64,000 nucleotides of DNA from contig NC_067204.1 of NCBI RefSeq assembly GCF_026262505.1, positions 13,286,522-13,350,521 of the forward strand. Reading direction: 5' to 3'. Positions 30,083 through 41,620 of this stretch are shown in pieces. Numbering within the stretch: the first letter of the stretch is position 1; each line of letters starts with the position of its first letter. The notes below the pieces were generated by a model. It did not search any database. It was not told where the DNA came from and saw nothing but the letters and a program-made list of their open reading frames with translations. The position numbers and the translations under genes are program-made. The DNA is from Trichomonas vaginalis G3 (Eukaryota; Parabasalia; Trichomonadida; Trichomonadidae).

Positions 30083-31947
30083 ATGTATTCTTATGCGTAT
30101 CTAGAGGGAGAGCCAAATTGGAGAGAAAACAAAGATGCTGAAGGATTTGATTTCATATCAACAGATTTCTGTTCTGAAATCATTGAAGATTTTAAATCGT
30201 TAAGAATCTTACGTCTTTCAAAAACAAAAATCAAAAATTTAACTCTCAAAGGCCTTCCAAATCTAGAAGCAATTGAACTAATTAAATGTGAAGAACTTCT
30301 TAAATTTACTGTGCTCAATTGTCCGAAACTCCAAGCTATTGATGCTAGTTTCTGCACTGAATTGTGCTCAATAGAAGGGAAATTCCCAAAAGTTGAATAT
30401 TTTTCATGTCCAGCGGCAAAGATCTCTAAGTTACCAAAAATGCCTAATCTTTTATATCTTAATATTGACTGGTGCAATAATTTGCGTCGTGTTGACATAA
30501 AGGCTTTCAAGAATCTCGAAAAATTTCACTATTTATCATATGATCCTGGAGAATATTCATTATCTGACATTTCTTCTCATCCTAGCCTGCGTGTTTTCCA
30601 AATATCGAATACAAGATTTACTTTCGACAAATTTAAATCGAAATCGAAACTAAAATTCCTCTGTTTTGATCAATCCGAATTCAAAGGTGATCCTTCTATT
30701 ATCCCAGACAGTGTTTTTGTTATATTGTCAAGAGGAAACACAAGAGGTGTTTATTCAGAACTTGGTTTCCTCAATTGTGACCGCACAATGAAATTATTGT
30801 ATGGTCCATGGGGAATTCCACCCAATGAGAACAAGATCCTCCCACCAGTACCCAGTGTATTTACTCCACCTGCTGAGTTTGATCTCAAAATTGCAAGCGA
30901 TTCTATTGCAGGCGCTATTTTCGGAAGCGCTATGATGGACATGATTGGATTAGGTGTTGAATTCGCAACAAGAGCAATAGCAATGATGAACTTAAGTCAT
31001 CCTTTAGATATTACATGGACACATCCATGGATGTCAACACATACATCATCATTTACTAGAGGAACAGCAACAGATGATACATCACAAGCTGTTTTAATTA
31101 TGCGATCTCTTGTTAGAGCAAACGTAAACAAAACCAAAGAAGAAGACATGATCAAAGTTGGAAATGCTTTTATTGATATTCATGACTTTGCAGAGCGTTT
31201 GAAAGACTGGATGAAAGAAGGCCATGTTGAGCATAGAGATGGTGGAGCTCCTGATTTTGGATCAACAACAGGAAGAGTTTTATCAAGGCAAATTTTTGTT
31301 AGTGATCCTTTCCAAGTTTCAAAGGAAGTATGGGAAAAAACAGTAAAATAGCTTCTAATGGTGCAGTTATGAGAACAACTCCTGTTGGTTGTTTTTGTTT
31401 TTGGGATGAAGAATGTGTTGCAAAAGCTGCAGAAAATCTGTCGAAAGTTACACATTATGATCCTAAGTGCGCTTATTCAGCAGTTTTGATTTCATTGATT
31501 ATATCCAGATTAATCAAGAGTAAATCATCTCCCAACTACAAATTTGACTTAGACAAAACTATTGAAGACGCATTTACATTTGTCGAGGGATCTAACGAAG
31601 AAAGAGATGAAATAATGAAATATTTATCTGTCAAAGAAATCGAAGAATTAGACTTGGAAAATCGTGATTATATGGGATATACACTTAGAACTACAGGTTC
31701 TGCAATCTGGGCATTGCGATACACAAATTCTATTACAGAAGCTATAGAAAAAGTCATCAGGGAAGGTGGTGATTCTGATACAAACGGTGCAGTTGTTGGT
31801 GGCGTTCTTGGTGCTAAATACGGTTTCTCACAACTTCCTAAAGATATTCTCACTTACATGTTCAACGGACAATGGTTGTACAACGAAGTCGATCCATTCA
31901 TGCGTATCATGGGCATTGAACCTCCTCCATCATTTTGGAAAAAGTAA
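30083..31947 (+). pseudogene. LRR + ADP-ribosylglycohydrolase, one frameshift
   Basis: Residues 1-250 form irregular leucine-rich repeats (LRILRLSKTKIKNL, LPNLEAIELIKC). A DraG-type ADP-ribosylglycohydrolase domain follows, with GAIFGSAMMDMIG, the metal motif TDDTSQ, and GGDSDTNGAVVGG near the end; this fold removes ADP-ribose from proteins with Mg2+. The frame breaks in an A6 run near 31337-31342: the first part stops at 31351 and the second continues one frame back to 31947. One more A would join them into about 621 residues. Either a sequencing indel or a recent inactivating deletion explains this. The second part alone (from 31330, 205 residues) lacks the first metal site. Confidence 0.85.
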
Positions 31948-32280
31948 AACTAAAAATTTATTTTGAAACTTTTTATAAATTCACGTCATGAACTTTTTCA
32001 TTTCAATGAAAGAAAATCAATTTCGGAAAAAATATCTTATGATCCTTCTTCTTTACGAGCTAAAACCTCTTTGCGTTCCCAATGATCTGATTGAGCTTCT
32101 TCAGGTGTAGAAAGACATGTTTAAATTTTTCTGAATGATTCTCTCAATACTTTTTAAATGATTGGACGTTATTAAAATGAGCCGTATTCTGATATCAGAA
32201 ATAATTGCAACTTTATATGAAAATGATAAGAAATAAAAAAAAAAAAATTATCCAGAATCACGATACTTTTATTCCCGCAC
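31948..32280. other. Intergenic with short minus-strand coding-like stretch
   Basis: Between converging genes. On the minus strand about 32122-32041 reads STPEEAQSDHWERKEVLARK and a stop, without a start; it may be a relic. Nothing else is recognisable. Confidence 0.45.
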
Positions 32281-33447
32281 TTAGCAGATGGCATCAATAG
32301 CAGCCTTGATGTCTGCAACCTTGTGCTTGAGAGCGAGGTTAACAAGAACTCTGAGCTTGATCATGTCATCACCCTTGACGACGCCATACTTCTCTGTGAA
32401 GTAGTGGAGGACCTCGAAGTATTCTGGTGTGATCTTGCCGCACTTAGCACGGAGAACGTTCTTTGTCTCTGGCTCGAGGATTTCAGCGATAGATGTGAGT
32501 GTGAGATCGAGCTTTTCAGCAGCAGCGATAACCTCGTGGAGAGCAACCTTAGCACGGCCAGCGATCTTAGCATCTGTTGACTGAGCAAGCTGGTAGAGGG
32601 TGGACTTTGTAGCGAGGTAGTGTGGGATGATGTCGATCTTAGCATCAGCCTTTGGAGCAACAACCTCGTTTGGTGTGCCGAGGAAGTCGGAGAGCTTGAG
32701 GTTCTTCATGTTGACATCACCGTAGTAGCAAACGTGGGAGCCTGTTGTCTGGGCCTTGACCTTTGTGTAGAGGTTGCCGATTGTGTTCTGTGGGTTGGAA
32801 TCGAGGTAGGCCATGAAGTAGTTGGAGAATTCGTTGGAAAGATATGCGCCGACTGTGGAATCGTAGACAGCAGCATAGGATGATTCATCATCGTTAGCAG
32901 CTGTGATTGTGCACATGTTCTTAGCACGGAAGACAGCAGCGACGGAGCCGGAGTAGCAAGCTTCGATACCGAAGAAGAGCTTGCCGTAAAGTCCCTTAGC
33001 TTCCATTGTGTCGAAGGCCTTAGCAAGTGGTTCAGCCTCGATGTAGCCTCCTGGAACACCATCTGGAACACCAAGAATGCCTGGGCCACCGTGGTTATCG
33101 TAGTAGATGTAGACGTTATCGCTTGTTGTGGACTTGAGTGTTGTAAGGACTGTGTAGAACTGGTCAGCTGTGACGGAATTGTGAGCGTAGTTGATCTTGG
33201 AGGAACCTGGGTAGATGTTGACGTGCTTAAGTGTGTGGAAGACCTTGCCTCTGAATGGGTTTTCAGATGATAAAGCAATATCATCATAAGCCATCATTGT
33301 GATGTGCTGATCATCGAATCCACGCTTAACAAGTTGCTGGTACATGTTGAAGATATCGGCCTGGTGGCGATAGTTGTAGAAGTCGTTGGAACCAGCAATA
33401 AGAACTGCGAATCTATCACACCTTGCGAGCTGAAGAAGGCAGAACAT
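32281..33447 (-). CDS. Legumain-type cysteine peptidase (clan CD, C13)
   Basis: 388 residues, the length I recall for TvLEGU-1. Catalytic His119 in YYDNHGG and Cys164 in GIEACYSGS are in place, with the short signal-like N-terminus MFCLLQLARC before DRFAVLIAGS. Legumains cut after Asn (or Asp) and mature in lysosome-like vesicles; in T. vaginalis TvLEGU-1 also reaches the surface and helps attachment to host cells. Codon use is much richer in G+C at third positions than in neighbours, pointing to high expression. Whether this is TvLEGU-1 itself or a close paralogue cannot be decided here. Confidence 0.92.
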   Translation of the reverse strand: MFCLLQLARCDRFAVLIAGSNDFYNYRHQADIFNMYQQLVKRGFDDQHITMMAYDDIALSSENPFRGKVFHTLKHVNIYPGSSKINYAHNSVTADQFYTVLTTLKSTTSDNVYIYYDNHGGPGILGVPDGVPGGYIEAEPLAKAFDTMEAKGLYGKLFFGIEACYSGSVAAVFRAKNMCTITAANDDESSYAAVYDSTVGAYLSNEFSNYFMAYLDSNPQNTIGNLYTKVKAQTTGSHVCYYGDVNMKNLKLSDFLGTPNEVVAPKADAKIDIIPHYLATKSTLYQLAQSTDAKIAGRAKVALHEVIAAAEKLDLTLTSIAEILEPETKNVLRAKCGKITPEYFEVLHYFTEKYGVVKGDDMIKLRVLVNLALKHKVADIKAAIDAIC

Positions 33448-34006
33448 TTATTGGTAACTGCTCCTCTCAAAATCAAAATTTTTCAGATTATCACTTCACT
33501 TAGTTATACTCAAATAGTTAATTATAGAATATGCTGTAGATGATCTATTTCATTACCTTTTAACTCAAAATTGAAACAAACCGTATTTTATGGCTTCTGA
33601 ATTTTATCTGAAATCGTGAGTTAAAAAGATATATATGATTAATACTGATCAATTTGATTCATTTTGTGAGTTGACGTATCAATTTCATGTACTCTCAAAT
33701 TTGATTTTTCATTTTTGGGAATCTGTTTTATTAGGGTATTTTATATAAATTATAAGCTGATCATTGATGTCACTTTACTGTCAAATTTTCCATTTCAATA
33801 GATCTGGATTAATATCCATTTGGTAACATAGGTTTTATAATTCTCATGATATCGTTTTTATATTTTTGGAAAAAACAGCGACTTCAGTTCAAATGCGAAT
33901 AAAAAATTTATTTCAAAATCTAACAGATCAAATGAAAACTCATGTATACGAATCCTAGTAAAAATATATGAATGATTAATACAAACAAACAAAGAAAAAT
34001 TTTTAA
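33448..34006. other. Intergenic upstream of legumain
   Basis: AT-rich promoter-side region of the legumain and 3' region of the next minus-strand gene; no clear initiator found. Confidence 0.55.
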
Positions 34007-36760
34007 TCAAAACTTGGAAGATATCTCTTGTTCACTGTTTTGTACTGAATTTATCATTAAAAGGTCTTCAGGAAGTTCCGGTGACTTCTGACAAGAAATG
34101 GAGAAGTAAGCAATCAAAAACAGTGCTAACAAAAGTAATAAAACAATGACAGAATAAACAGCTCCTGTTATTTTCATCGAAATATTGGGTTGCACTTTAG
34201 TTGTTGGAACAGGAGTTGCATGTGGTGGTAAGTCAAATTGCACGTTATCAGCAGGAACAGGCAAAAGCATCAAGTCCGGTGAATAATCTCTTGATGATTT
34301 TATTAATAACTTTCCATTTTGAGGTTTTGGAATAATTATCCTATAAGTAAATGATGTATTATATAAAGAGTCATCCAAATGTACCTTAAACTCAGAACTC
34401 AATAAAGATATCATAATTAACTGTAAATCAACAAAATTTGTTTCAGATTTAACAGTGAATGGTTCTCTCCAGCCTTCATCTTCAAATTTGGCTTGTATCG
34501 ATTGGAAACTCGTCGAAATCTCTAAGTTCTTACCTTTTTCTGTTACGAAATACAATGATTTTTCTCTCAAAATCAAGGAAATGAATCTTTTGTCCAAAGA
34601 CAAGACAACATTCGTATTCTCTCTATCAACAAGGAAGTTGAAGTCGTCTATTGTTGGTTTAGTAATGAAAAACTGTGTGACTTTGAGCGAAACATTGTAA
34701 AAACTCGCTGAAGAATCTTGTAATAAAACTAATTTGTAGACATTCAGAGTTCTTGGATGATTTGCAATAAAACTACAGTCACAGGATAGTGTTATATCAT
34801 GTATGTAGCCGGAATATATTGATGCATCAAGGATTACGTTAGTTTTTCCATCAATTACTAGGAAATTATTAAGATTCACTAAATTATGCATTAAAATGAC
34901 AGGCGGTGGCTGATCATGAGAGCTGGCTATACGTAAATGAAGTGTTCCTGTTTTTGTACTTGCATAAATTTTGAAATCTTGATCAACTTCTCGGATTGGG
35001 ATGGCCAATGTAGTTAATGATGGACAGGTACTTCCTGGTGCGTATAAGCAATATTCGCCACCTGTTGAACAAAAAACAGTGTACTTTCCAACGTCAAAGA
35101 CGATAGATGGCCAAGTTGGAATTTCTGAGTAAAAGTGAAGTTCCCCGAGACCACTGATTGGGAAATTGTATGGTTGGAAGAAAGCAGGGACAAAACTATC
35201 CCAAGAATAGCCGAAAGTGATCTTTGCACCATCATTAAAAGTGTCCAGGGAGAAAGGAAGTTGTAAGTTCTCTCTGTTTCCTATTGGCTGGTAGTCAATC
35301 CTCAGATTTGTTGAGTAGCTGTAGAATCTAACAACTTTCATGTACTGTTTTGAGAAGTTTAAGTTGTTATTTACCAACACATACGAACCTGCGCACAAAA
35401 GTTTATCAATTTGTGCATACAATCTGATGATTCTTTCAACACAAGTTGGATAATTCAAAATAGGAGTGAGCATTGTGATGGAATTTCCACTATCTTCATC
35501 GAGAATGACCGAATACGTAGCTGCTATCATCGCGCCTTTCGTTTCTATAACGGAATTAGTCAAAATTAAAGTATTAACAAGGATAGGATTGACAGAAATG
35601 ATTGTAATCGATACATCTACAAGCTCTAGGCTAGAAACAATAGGGTGAAAGTCTTCTTGGACCAATCCTAGCGTTGCTGGAAACGGAGAATCCAATAATG
35701 AAGTAAAAACAACGACTTTTTTCTCTAACAAGGTGATAGAAATGAATGGTTTAGCGAAGTCACTCGCTGTAGTTAAGTAAAAGTTAATATAATTATCAAC
35801 CGGATATATTTTATCTTTTATTGGATCTGCTGTATGATATTTGTAGATTTGTGCATCATAAGGACACAAATAGTCCATTTCTGTGTCTGATGATAAGCAA
35901 TATGATCCATTTGGCTGAGAAAATACAGTAACATTTGTTATTGGAATAAAAAGTGAAGGTAATGCTGTCATTGGCGTAGAAACAATGATTGTGTTATTAG
36001 GGTTATCTGATTCGAGTTGACATTTGTACTTCTCTTCGAGTGAATAAAACGAATCATCGATTCTAAAAATGGAATCGCCTTGTGACTCAGCAAACTTAAT
36101 TTTAGATGGGAAGTTTAGATCAACAACATGCTTTGATGTCATTAAAAGTGAAACATTTTGAGGATTTACAACAAGTATGTCGTAAAACAGAGTTTTTGGT
36201 ATATAAGTAGTTATTTCATGACCAACTTGATTGAAAGAGAAAGTAAAAGTAACTATATTCTTTCCGAAAGTAAGGTAAGGTTGGATCGCATTTGAAATGA
36301 CAATAGTTAAATTTTGAGTGTACGGTGAATACTTATACATGAAATTAGGTTCAATGTTGAAATAGTCAATATATACGTGTTGATATTTTGCTATATTTTG
36401 CAAATAACCAAATAATGAGTGCTCAAACGTTATATTTCCAACAGTTATATCGCTTGATACACTAATTATTGAATATTTAGCGTGTATTTCATTGATATCG
36501 GTCTGGGAATATAAATAAATGTCTTGCATAGTCAATTGATCGATGTTTACGTATAATGCTCCTCCAATACTAACGTTGGACTTCGATGTAAATGATGTAA
36601 TATATATTGAAAGCTGTTGTAAATCATCTGGAACTAAAGTAACTTGAGTTCCTTCATATTTGATTAACTCATAGCCTGCTGGGCATTCACTGTTTGGAAT
36701 CTTGCTTACCAAGCAATACTTCTTCCAGCATAAACAAAATAAGATGTATTCCCATAACAT
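34007..36760 (-). CDS. Large single-pass surface-type membrane protein
   Basis: 917 residues. The long outer part is rich in beta-strand patterns, S/T/N and scattered cysteines, without a known domain. Near the C-terminus a membrane helix (AVYSVIVLLLLLALFLIAYFSI) is followed by a short acidic tail (SPELPEDLLMINSVQ). The N-terminus has a hydrophobic stretch (ILFCLCW) that could be a signal. This plan is common among trichomonad surface proteins with cytoplasmic tails. Function unknown. Confidence 0.65.
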   Translation of the reverse strand: MLWEYILFCLCWKKYCLVSKIPNSECPAGYELIKYEGTQVTLVPDDLQQLSIYITSFTSKSNVSIGGALYVNIDQLTMQDIYLYSQTDINEIHAKYSIISVSSDITVGNITFEHSLFGYLQNIAKYQHVYIDYFNIEPNFMYKYSPYTQNLTIVISNAIQPYLTFGKNIVTFTFSFNQVGHEITTYIPKTLFYDILVVNPQNVSLLMTSKHVVDLNFPSKIKFAESQGDSIFRIDDSFYSLEEKYKCQLESDNPNNTIIVSTPMTALPSLFIPITNVTVFSQPNGSYCLSSDTEMDYLCPYDAQIYKYHTADPIKDKIYPVDNYINFYLTTASDFAKPFISITLLEKKVVVFTSLLDSPFPATLGLVQEDFHPIVSSLELVDVSITIISVNPILVNTLILTNSVIETKGAMIAATYSVILDEDSGNSITMLTPILNYPTCVERIIRLYAQIDKLLCAGSYVLVNNNLNFSKQYMKVVRFYSYSTNLRIDYQPIGNRENLQLPFSLDTFNDGAKITFGYSWDSFVPAFFQPYNFPISGLGELHFYSEIPTWPSIVFDVGKYTVFCSTGGEYCLYAPGSTCPSLTTLAIPIREVDQDFKIYASTKTGTLHLRIASSHDQPPPVILMHNLVNLNNFLVIDGKTNVILDASIYSGYIHDITLSCDCSFIANHPRTLNVYKLVLLQDSSASFYNVSLKVTQFFITKPTIDDFNFLVDRENTNVVLSLDKRFISLILREKSLYFVTEKGKNLEISTSFQSIQAKFEDEGWREPFTVKSETNFVDLQLIMISLLSSEFKVHLDDSLYNTSFTYRIIIPKPQNGKLLIKSSRDYSPDLMLLPVPADNVQFDLPPHATPVPTTKVQPNISMKITGAVYSVIVLLLLLALFLIAYFSISCQKSPELPEDLLMINSVQNSEQEISSKF

Positions 36761-37039
36761 TTATATTCGGTTTTTCGGCTTTTGCTTTTGAAAATTATGC
36801 TTGCAATAGAGTAAACTTAAAGAAAATTTAACTTAATATCAATATCAATGCAGAAATTAAATTTTTCATAATTTTTCATAAGAATTTCATACTTTATTAT
36901 CAAGAAATCAATCGGAAAATGGTCCTATTGACATATTCTATTTGTGCCATTCTTATTTTTAGTATATTTTAACATAAAATTCTTGATTTTGCATAAAAAA
37001 TAAGGATTTAGATAATAATAGAAATATTTCTAATAAAAT
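36761..37039. other. Intergenic, no gene seen
   Basis: AT-rich spacer between two minus-strand genes. Confidence 0.5.
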
Positions 37040-37693
37040 TTAATCTTTTGGTTCAGAAGCTGGTTCTGGAGTTGGTTCAACTGTTGGATATTCAGCTGGT
37101 GCTGCCTTTGGTGTTGGGATTGCAGATGGTTCAACCTTTGCTGCTGTCTGAGCGTTGGCTTGCATGTAAAGAATGCTTGGAAGAATAGCAGCGATATTAA
37201 TTGCCAAGAAAACGATCCAAAATCTGCAAATGAACTTGACAATAAATATTCCAACAATCCAGATAGCAGCAATGGCAGCAATGTTGACAGGTGGGCTTAA
37301 TATCTTTCCTTCAAATAAAATCTCGAAAGCTTTCTTAATGTAGACTTCTGCGTTTGCAAGAATTGATGCTACTAATTCTAATGTCTGTTCTTCTTTACCA
37401 TTTGGCTCTTGATGGAAAAATGCCAAAATTTGTGGAACTAATGCAGATAAAGCGAGTATTAAATAGAATGTTGATGCGACTAATAATGCTAAAACAAAGA
37501 AGCCGAGATCATATTGGTTGTAAAGAATTAACAAAATGTCAATTAAAGCGATTGATGGGAATAAAACTTTTGGACTGTGATCTGTTAACGCGTTGAAAAT
37601 AGCAATTACGTATTTATCATACTTTCTAAGCCAAATTTTAATGAATTCAGTACGATCTTTATCTTGATTGCTGTGACTTTCTTCAAAACTCAT
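37040..37693 (-). CDS. Multi-pass membrane protein, possibly reticulon-like
   Basis: 217 residues. Two long hydrophobic hairpins are visible: about residues 43-90 (VLFPSIALIDILLILY, then FFVLALLVASTFYLILAL) and 133-180 (AAIAAIWIVGIFIVKFICRFW, then IVFLAINIAAILPSILY). The ends are hydrophilic and the tail is a Pro/Glu/Ala-rich low-complexity stretch. Paired hairpins suggest an ER-shaping reticulon or similar protein, but I see no reticulon signature, so only the topology is firm. Confidence 0.6.
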   Translation of the reverse strand: MSFEESHSNQDKDRTEFIKIWLRKYDKYVIAIFNALTDHSPKVLFPSIALIDILLILYNQYDLGFFVLALLVASTFYLILALSALVPQILAFFHQEPNGKEEQTLELVASILANAEVYIKKAFEILFEGKILSPPVNIAAIAAIWIVGIFIVKFICRFWIVFLAINIAAILPSILYMQANAQTAAKVEPSAIPTPKAAPAEYPTVEPTPEPASEPKD

Positions 37694-38201
37694 TTTTGAG
37701 AACGATAAAATGGAAAAATGTAATTTTTTTATTTCAAGTGAACAATCTTTGCAAAAGTGATCTACATTATCTTAGAAATGGAATTTGCTGGAAAATTAAT
37801 GAATTCGAAGAAAAATGAAGGAAAGAATGAGAAATTGAGCATCGAAACTATCATGAATGAAGTAGCCTAGATGTTAGACCACTTCTTTTATTAATATTTT
37901 AAAGTAATTAATTTAAATCATATTGTTATTTGGTAATAATTAGACAAAATGTAAAGTATTAGTGAAATTTCATCCTTTTAGATCAAAGATACTTTATATT
38001 TTGAATGTCAGTCATTGGAAACAAGGAATATTTGATACAAATCTCAATTGCATCATTTTATATTTCAATTGAGATATGTTTGATGACAGCATCCAATATA
38101 TGTAACCTGAAGTATTAATTATTGGCTGAGAACAGATAATGTTCAATTCGATAATTTTGATAACTTGTTTTATTTTATTTTAGCTAGCATCATACTAAAA
38201 A
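37694..38201. other. Intergenic, no gene seen
   Basis: AT-rich; no feature recognised. Confidence 0.6.
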
Positions 38202-38738
38202 TCAATTATCTGAATCACTCTCATGGTCAACGTTATTTTGTATATGGAATTTGATAATAATTTGGTTATCAGCTCGTTTATCGAAAGTAATAATATCACC
38301 ATCTAGTAACTGAACGTATTGGCAGCTAGGGATCTGCTCATCATTAATATATGTACCATTTTTAGTACCCATATCAAAAATATAAGGAGTAATTTCGAGT
38401 TTTTCTTGATTTTCATTAGCTTTTACGTTTCTAAACTGAATGACACAATGTTGTCTACTAATAATTTTGTGTGTAAACCTGATATCGCAAAAATGTTCTC
38501 TTCCAATAAGTGTTGCAGGTTCTTTAAAGTCATATGTAATAATATCATCGCTATTGTTTACAGATATATGCATGTAATACAAATTTTTATCTCCTGGTTC
38601 TATTGAATCAAATGGAAGCAAATACTTGGTCTTTTTTTCTTTTCTAACTAGAACCCTCTCGCTATACAAGCTTTTTATATTGAAATCTGGTAAATTTTTA
38701 CTTGTAAATGGCTTTAACTTCTTTGGTTCGTGATGCAT
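38202..38738 (-). CDS. FHA-domain protein, SNIP1/DDL-like
   Basis: 178 residues. The C-terminal 115 residues are a forkhead-associated domain, which binds phosphothreonine: LIGREHFCDIRF, SRQHCVIQFRN, DMGTKNGTYIND and DGDIITF are the four standard motifs with the binding Arg, Ser and Asn present. The pattern with CVIQFR and PYIFDMGTKNGT is closest to SNIP1/DAWDLE, which work in RNA processing. I placed the start at 38738, just behind TCATTTTTTTC; an earlier ATG at 38780 lies before that initiator. Confidence 0.85.
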   Translation of the reverse strand: MHHEPKKLKPFTSKNLPDFNIKSLYSERVLVRKEKKTKYLLPFDSIEPGDKNLYYMHISVNNSDDIITYDFKEPATLIGREHFCDIRFTHKIISRQHCVIQFRNVKANENQEKLEITPYIFDMGTKNGTYINDEQIPSCQYVQLLDGDIITFDKRADNQIIIKFHIQNNVDHESDSDN

Positions 38739-38742
38739 TTTT

Positions 38743-38753
38743 GAAAAAAATGA
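38743..38753 (-). promoter_or_regulatory. Initiator (Inr) TCATTTTTTTC
   Basis: Minus-strand initiator 4 bases before the ATG at 38738; it decides the start of the FHA gene. Confidence 0.65.
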
Positions 38754-39648
38754 CAAAAATATCAGGTCTAGAGATTTCATTGCAAAATTGGAGGCCAGTA
38801 TTAGTTCAAATTTACTATAAAAGATGTATCGAATACATTTATTTATATTAAGCTACTATTCATATAAGTTGTTTAAATATTTCTTTATTAAGGCTCCACC
38901 TTCATGCATTCAATTTTGAGAGGGCATTCAATTAAGATTTTGCCTAAAAGCACACTTGTAGCCTCATATGTTTGGTTTTGGAATGAACAGACACCTGATT
39001 CATCATCTACATGATGAGAGGGATCTATTGGTAGCACTCAAATTGAATAAATAACTAATTTGAAAAAACTTGGTTTTTTTCGTCCAAAATCTATTTTGGA
39101 AAAAATTGACATATTTACATCGGTGAGAAAAATTTTTAAAATCTAATTGCAGCATGACTAATCGCAATATTAGGAGAAACTAATTATCACATTCTTTTTC
39201 ATTTTTATGAAAGATACAATTTCTCAAAACCCATCCACGCGCATAAAAAATTGAAATATCCCTTATAAGACAGGGATTCCAGAGAAACAAAAGTTTCCCA
39301 AATCTGAAAAGTAGATTGCCAATTTCCAACAAAAACTGGAATTTGGCATTAATAAATATTAATATATTATTTATATAATATCAAAATTGTAATGATGAGT
39401 TCAGTTTTTGATTTGAATGATCTAGAAAATTTCTTGATTTCTATTATCTTCAATCAAGGGTTGATATGAAATAGATAATATTTTAAAATATATGAAGGTT
39501 GTATTTTACTGATTTTTTATTAGTATAAGCAATATAATCTCAAAATACTAATAAATTCGAAAATCAAGAACTTTTGTATATAAATCATGCGAGTCAACGG
39601 ATAGAAAATAATAGTAGTTCAACCTGTTTCTTAACATTCACAAAAAAT
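38754..39648. other. Gene-free AT-rich region
   Basis: No open frame or structured element recognised. Confidence 0.6.
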
Positions 39649-40614
39649 CAGCCCTTGGGGTGGGGGCGCGATCAAATACTTGAAAATTAATTTTGGAGTC
39701 CATAAGTGCATAGTATAATGGTTAGAATTCCCTATAACAAATCTTGTTTTGAAGTTCATTTGCCGAACACAAAACTTTTTTTCGAAATCGAAATTATTTC
39801 AAAAAAATATATCTTATTTTTTGCTTTTTAAGATAGTCATTATACACAAAATATTAGTAAACTATTTTTATTTGAATTACTAAAACTTTCAATTTTTTTA
39901 TTCTCTGATATAGACTCTCATATGATACATTATGAAATATATATGATTTTCTTCTGCTATTAGTTATATTACAATGAATACTAAATCATATATCAAAGCT
40001 AACTCAATAATTTTAGTGTATTTCAATTTTCACTACTACAAATACTATCTTAAGAACTATTTAAACTTTCCCATGCTTTTACCCAGCATAATATAAAAAT
40101 ATATCCTTTTATACGAATTATAAAATTTGAAATAACGAATTTGATAAATTCATACCTACATTATGAAATATTTAGTAATTCACTATACAAATACATCTTT
40201 GGAGTTTCATAAATTTTAAATTAGAATGATTGTAACATACAATGAATTCGAAATTTTATGTAGAATCTTGGTGGATGATTAGTATTCATTGTAATATAAC
40301 TAATAGCAGAAGAAAATCATATATATTTCATAATGTATCATATGAGAGTCTATATCAGAGAATAAAAAAATTGAAAGTTTTAGTAATTCAAATAAAAATA
40401 GTTTACTAATATTTTGTGTATAATGACTATCTTAAAAAGCAAAAAATAAGATATATTTTTTTGAAATAATTTCGATTTCGAAAAAAAGTTTTGTGTTCGG
40501 CAAATGAACTTCAAAACAAGATTTGTTATAGGGAATTCTAACCATTATACTATGCACTTATGGACTCCAAAATTAATTTTCAAGTATTTGATCGCGCCCC
40601 CACCCCAAGGGCTG
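39649..40614. mobile_element. 966-bp foldback element with 336-bp perfect arms
   Basis: Positions 39649-39984 and 40279-40614 are inverted copies, identical as far as I can follow by eye, around a 294-base centre. Outer ends read CAGCCCTTGGGGTGGGGGCG. No open frame of useful length occurs in arms or centre, so it must be moved by another element's enzyme, if at all. The flanks (CACAAAAAAT and GTTAATATTT) do not show a clear target duplication. The transposon superfamily is not known. Confidence 0.85.
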
Positions 40615-41620
40615 GTTAATATTTTATTATCTAATGATGATTGCTATAAAATCAAATAAAAGTAAATAATTTTTGATTATTGTTTCAAAAAGTTTAGTTT
40701 CAAAAGAGATTAATATCAATAACGCTCAATCTTGACCTCAAACGTATGACTTCAACATTATCCTGTATGTCTATTAGAAAAATATGATCGAGAATAAGAT
40801 ATTATTGAATTTACATATGATATTTGTTAAAATTATGACAAAAACTATAAGCTATAATAAATTACAATAAAACAATCAATTCGTCTAATCTTTTGAATTG
40901 ATTGGTATAGAATAAAATGAAACAAACTCATATTATTATAGATGATTTAAAATATGCAAAAAATATTCAAAAGAATTCTGTATAGTTTCAGAATTGTGCT
41001 CTTTATATGTAATAAAATATATTCTAATGTGCATATATGATTTGTAGAAGTTATTTATCGAGAATGAAATAAATATTGCAAATAACGAAAAACAATGGTG
41101 CAGCGTAAGAGCTTATTGGTAAACAAAACAAATAAGAGCAACTTTCAATTTTTCGAAATTTATTAGATCTTGGAGGTAATTACCAAGGTTTTCGACGAAA
41201 AACCCTTTTTTATGCTGTTGAAGCTATAGTTTCATTTGGTCATACTCCGACCCCTTGACTTTGGGTATTCGTGGAGTTATGGGCCATTAAAAAAAAGGAG
41301 GATTACGACCCTCTCAATTTATGAACGTGGAGCCTTAAATGATGAAATAATAAAACTATCTATAGGGTTGCAATCTTGGAAGAAAAGTGCGGAATTTCCA
41401 GATTCTAAAAAATTAAACTTCTTGAAGACGATTAAAAAAAATATTTTTTTGATTTAAAATTTGTCAAATGAAACTTTTTTGGATTTTTTTACTCCTATTT
41501 CTTCACTGCCAAAATATGTGATTATACCCTTAGATGTATTTTCATACCTTTTCTAAGATATATATATAGCAATGATACATACATAATCGTCACCTGGAAA
41601 TTTCTTTCGGGAATTTTGCA

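Noticed and set aside
31330..31351. Programmed -1 frameshift in the ADP-ribosylglycohydrolase gene
   Set aside because: The A-run does not fit the X-XXY-YYZ heptamer in the original frame and no downstream pseudoknot is evident; a lost A is simpler.
32361..33287. Open frames inside the legumain gene on both strands
   Set aside because: They result from the GC-rich, biased codons of the real gene, which has catalytic motifs.
39649..40614. Structured non-coding RNA
   Set aside because: The large perfect inverted repeat is better explained as a foldback transposon; no promoter or processing signal is visible.
41236..41457. Possible 73-codon gene in the gene-free region
   Set aside because: It has no ATG start, no initiator and no recognised family.
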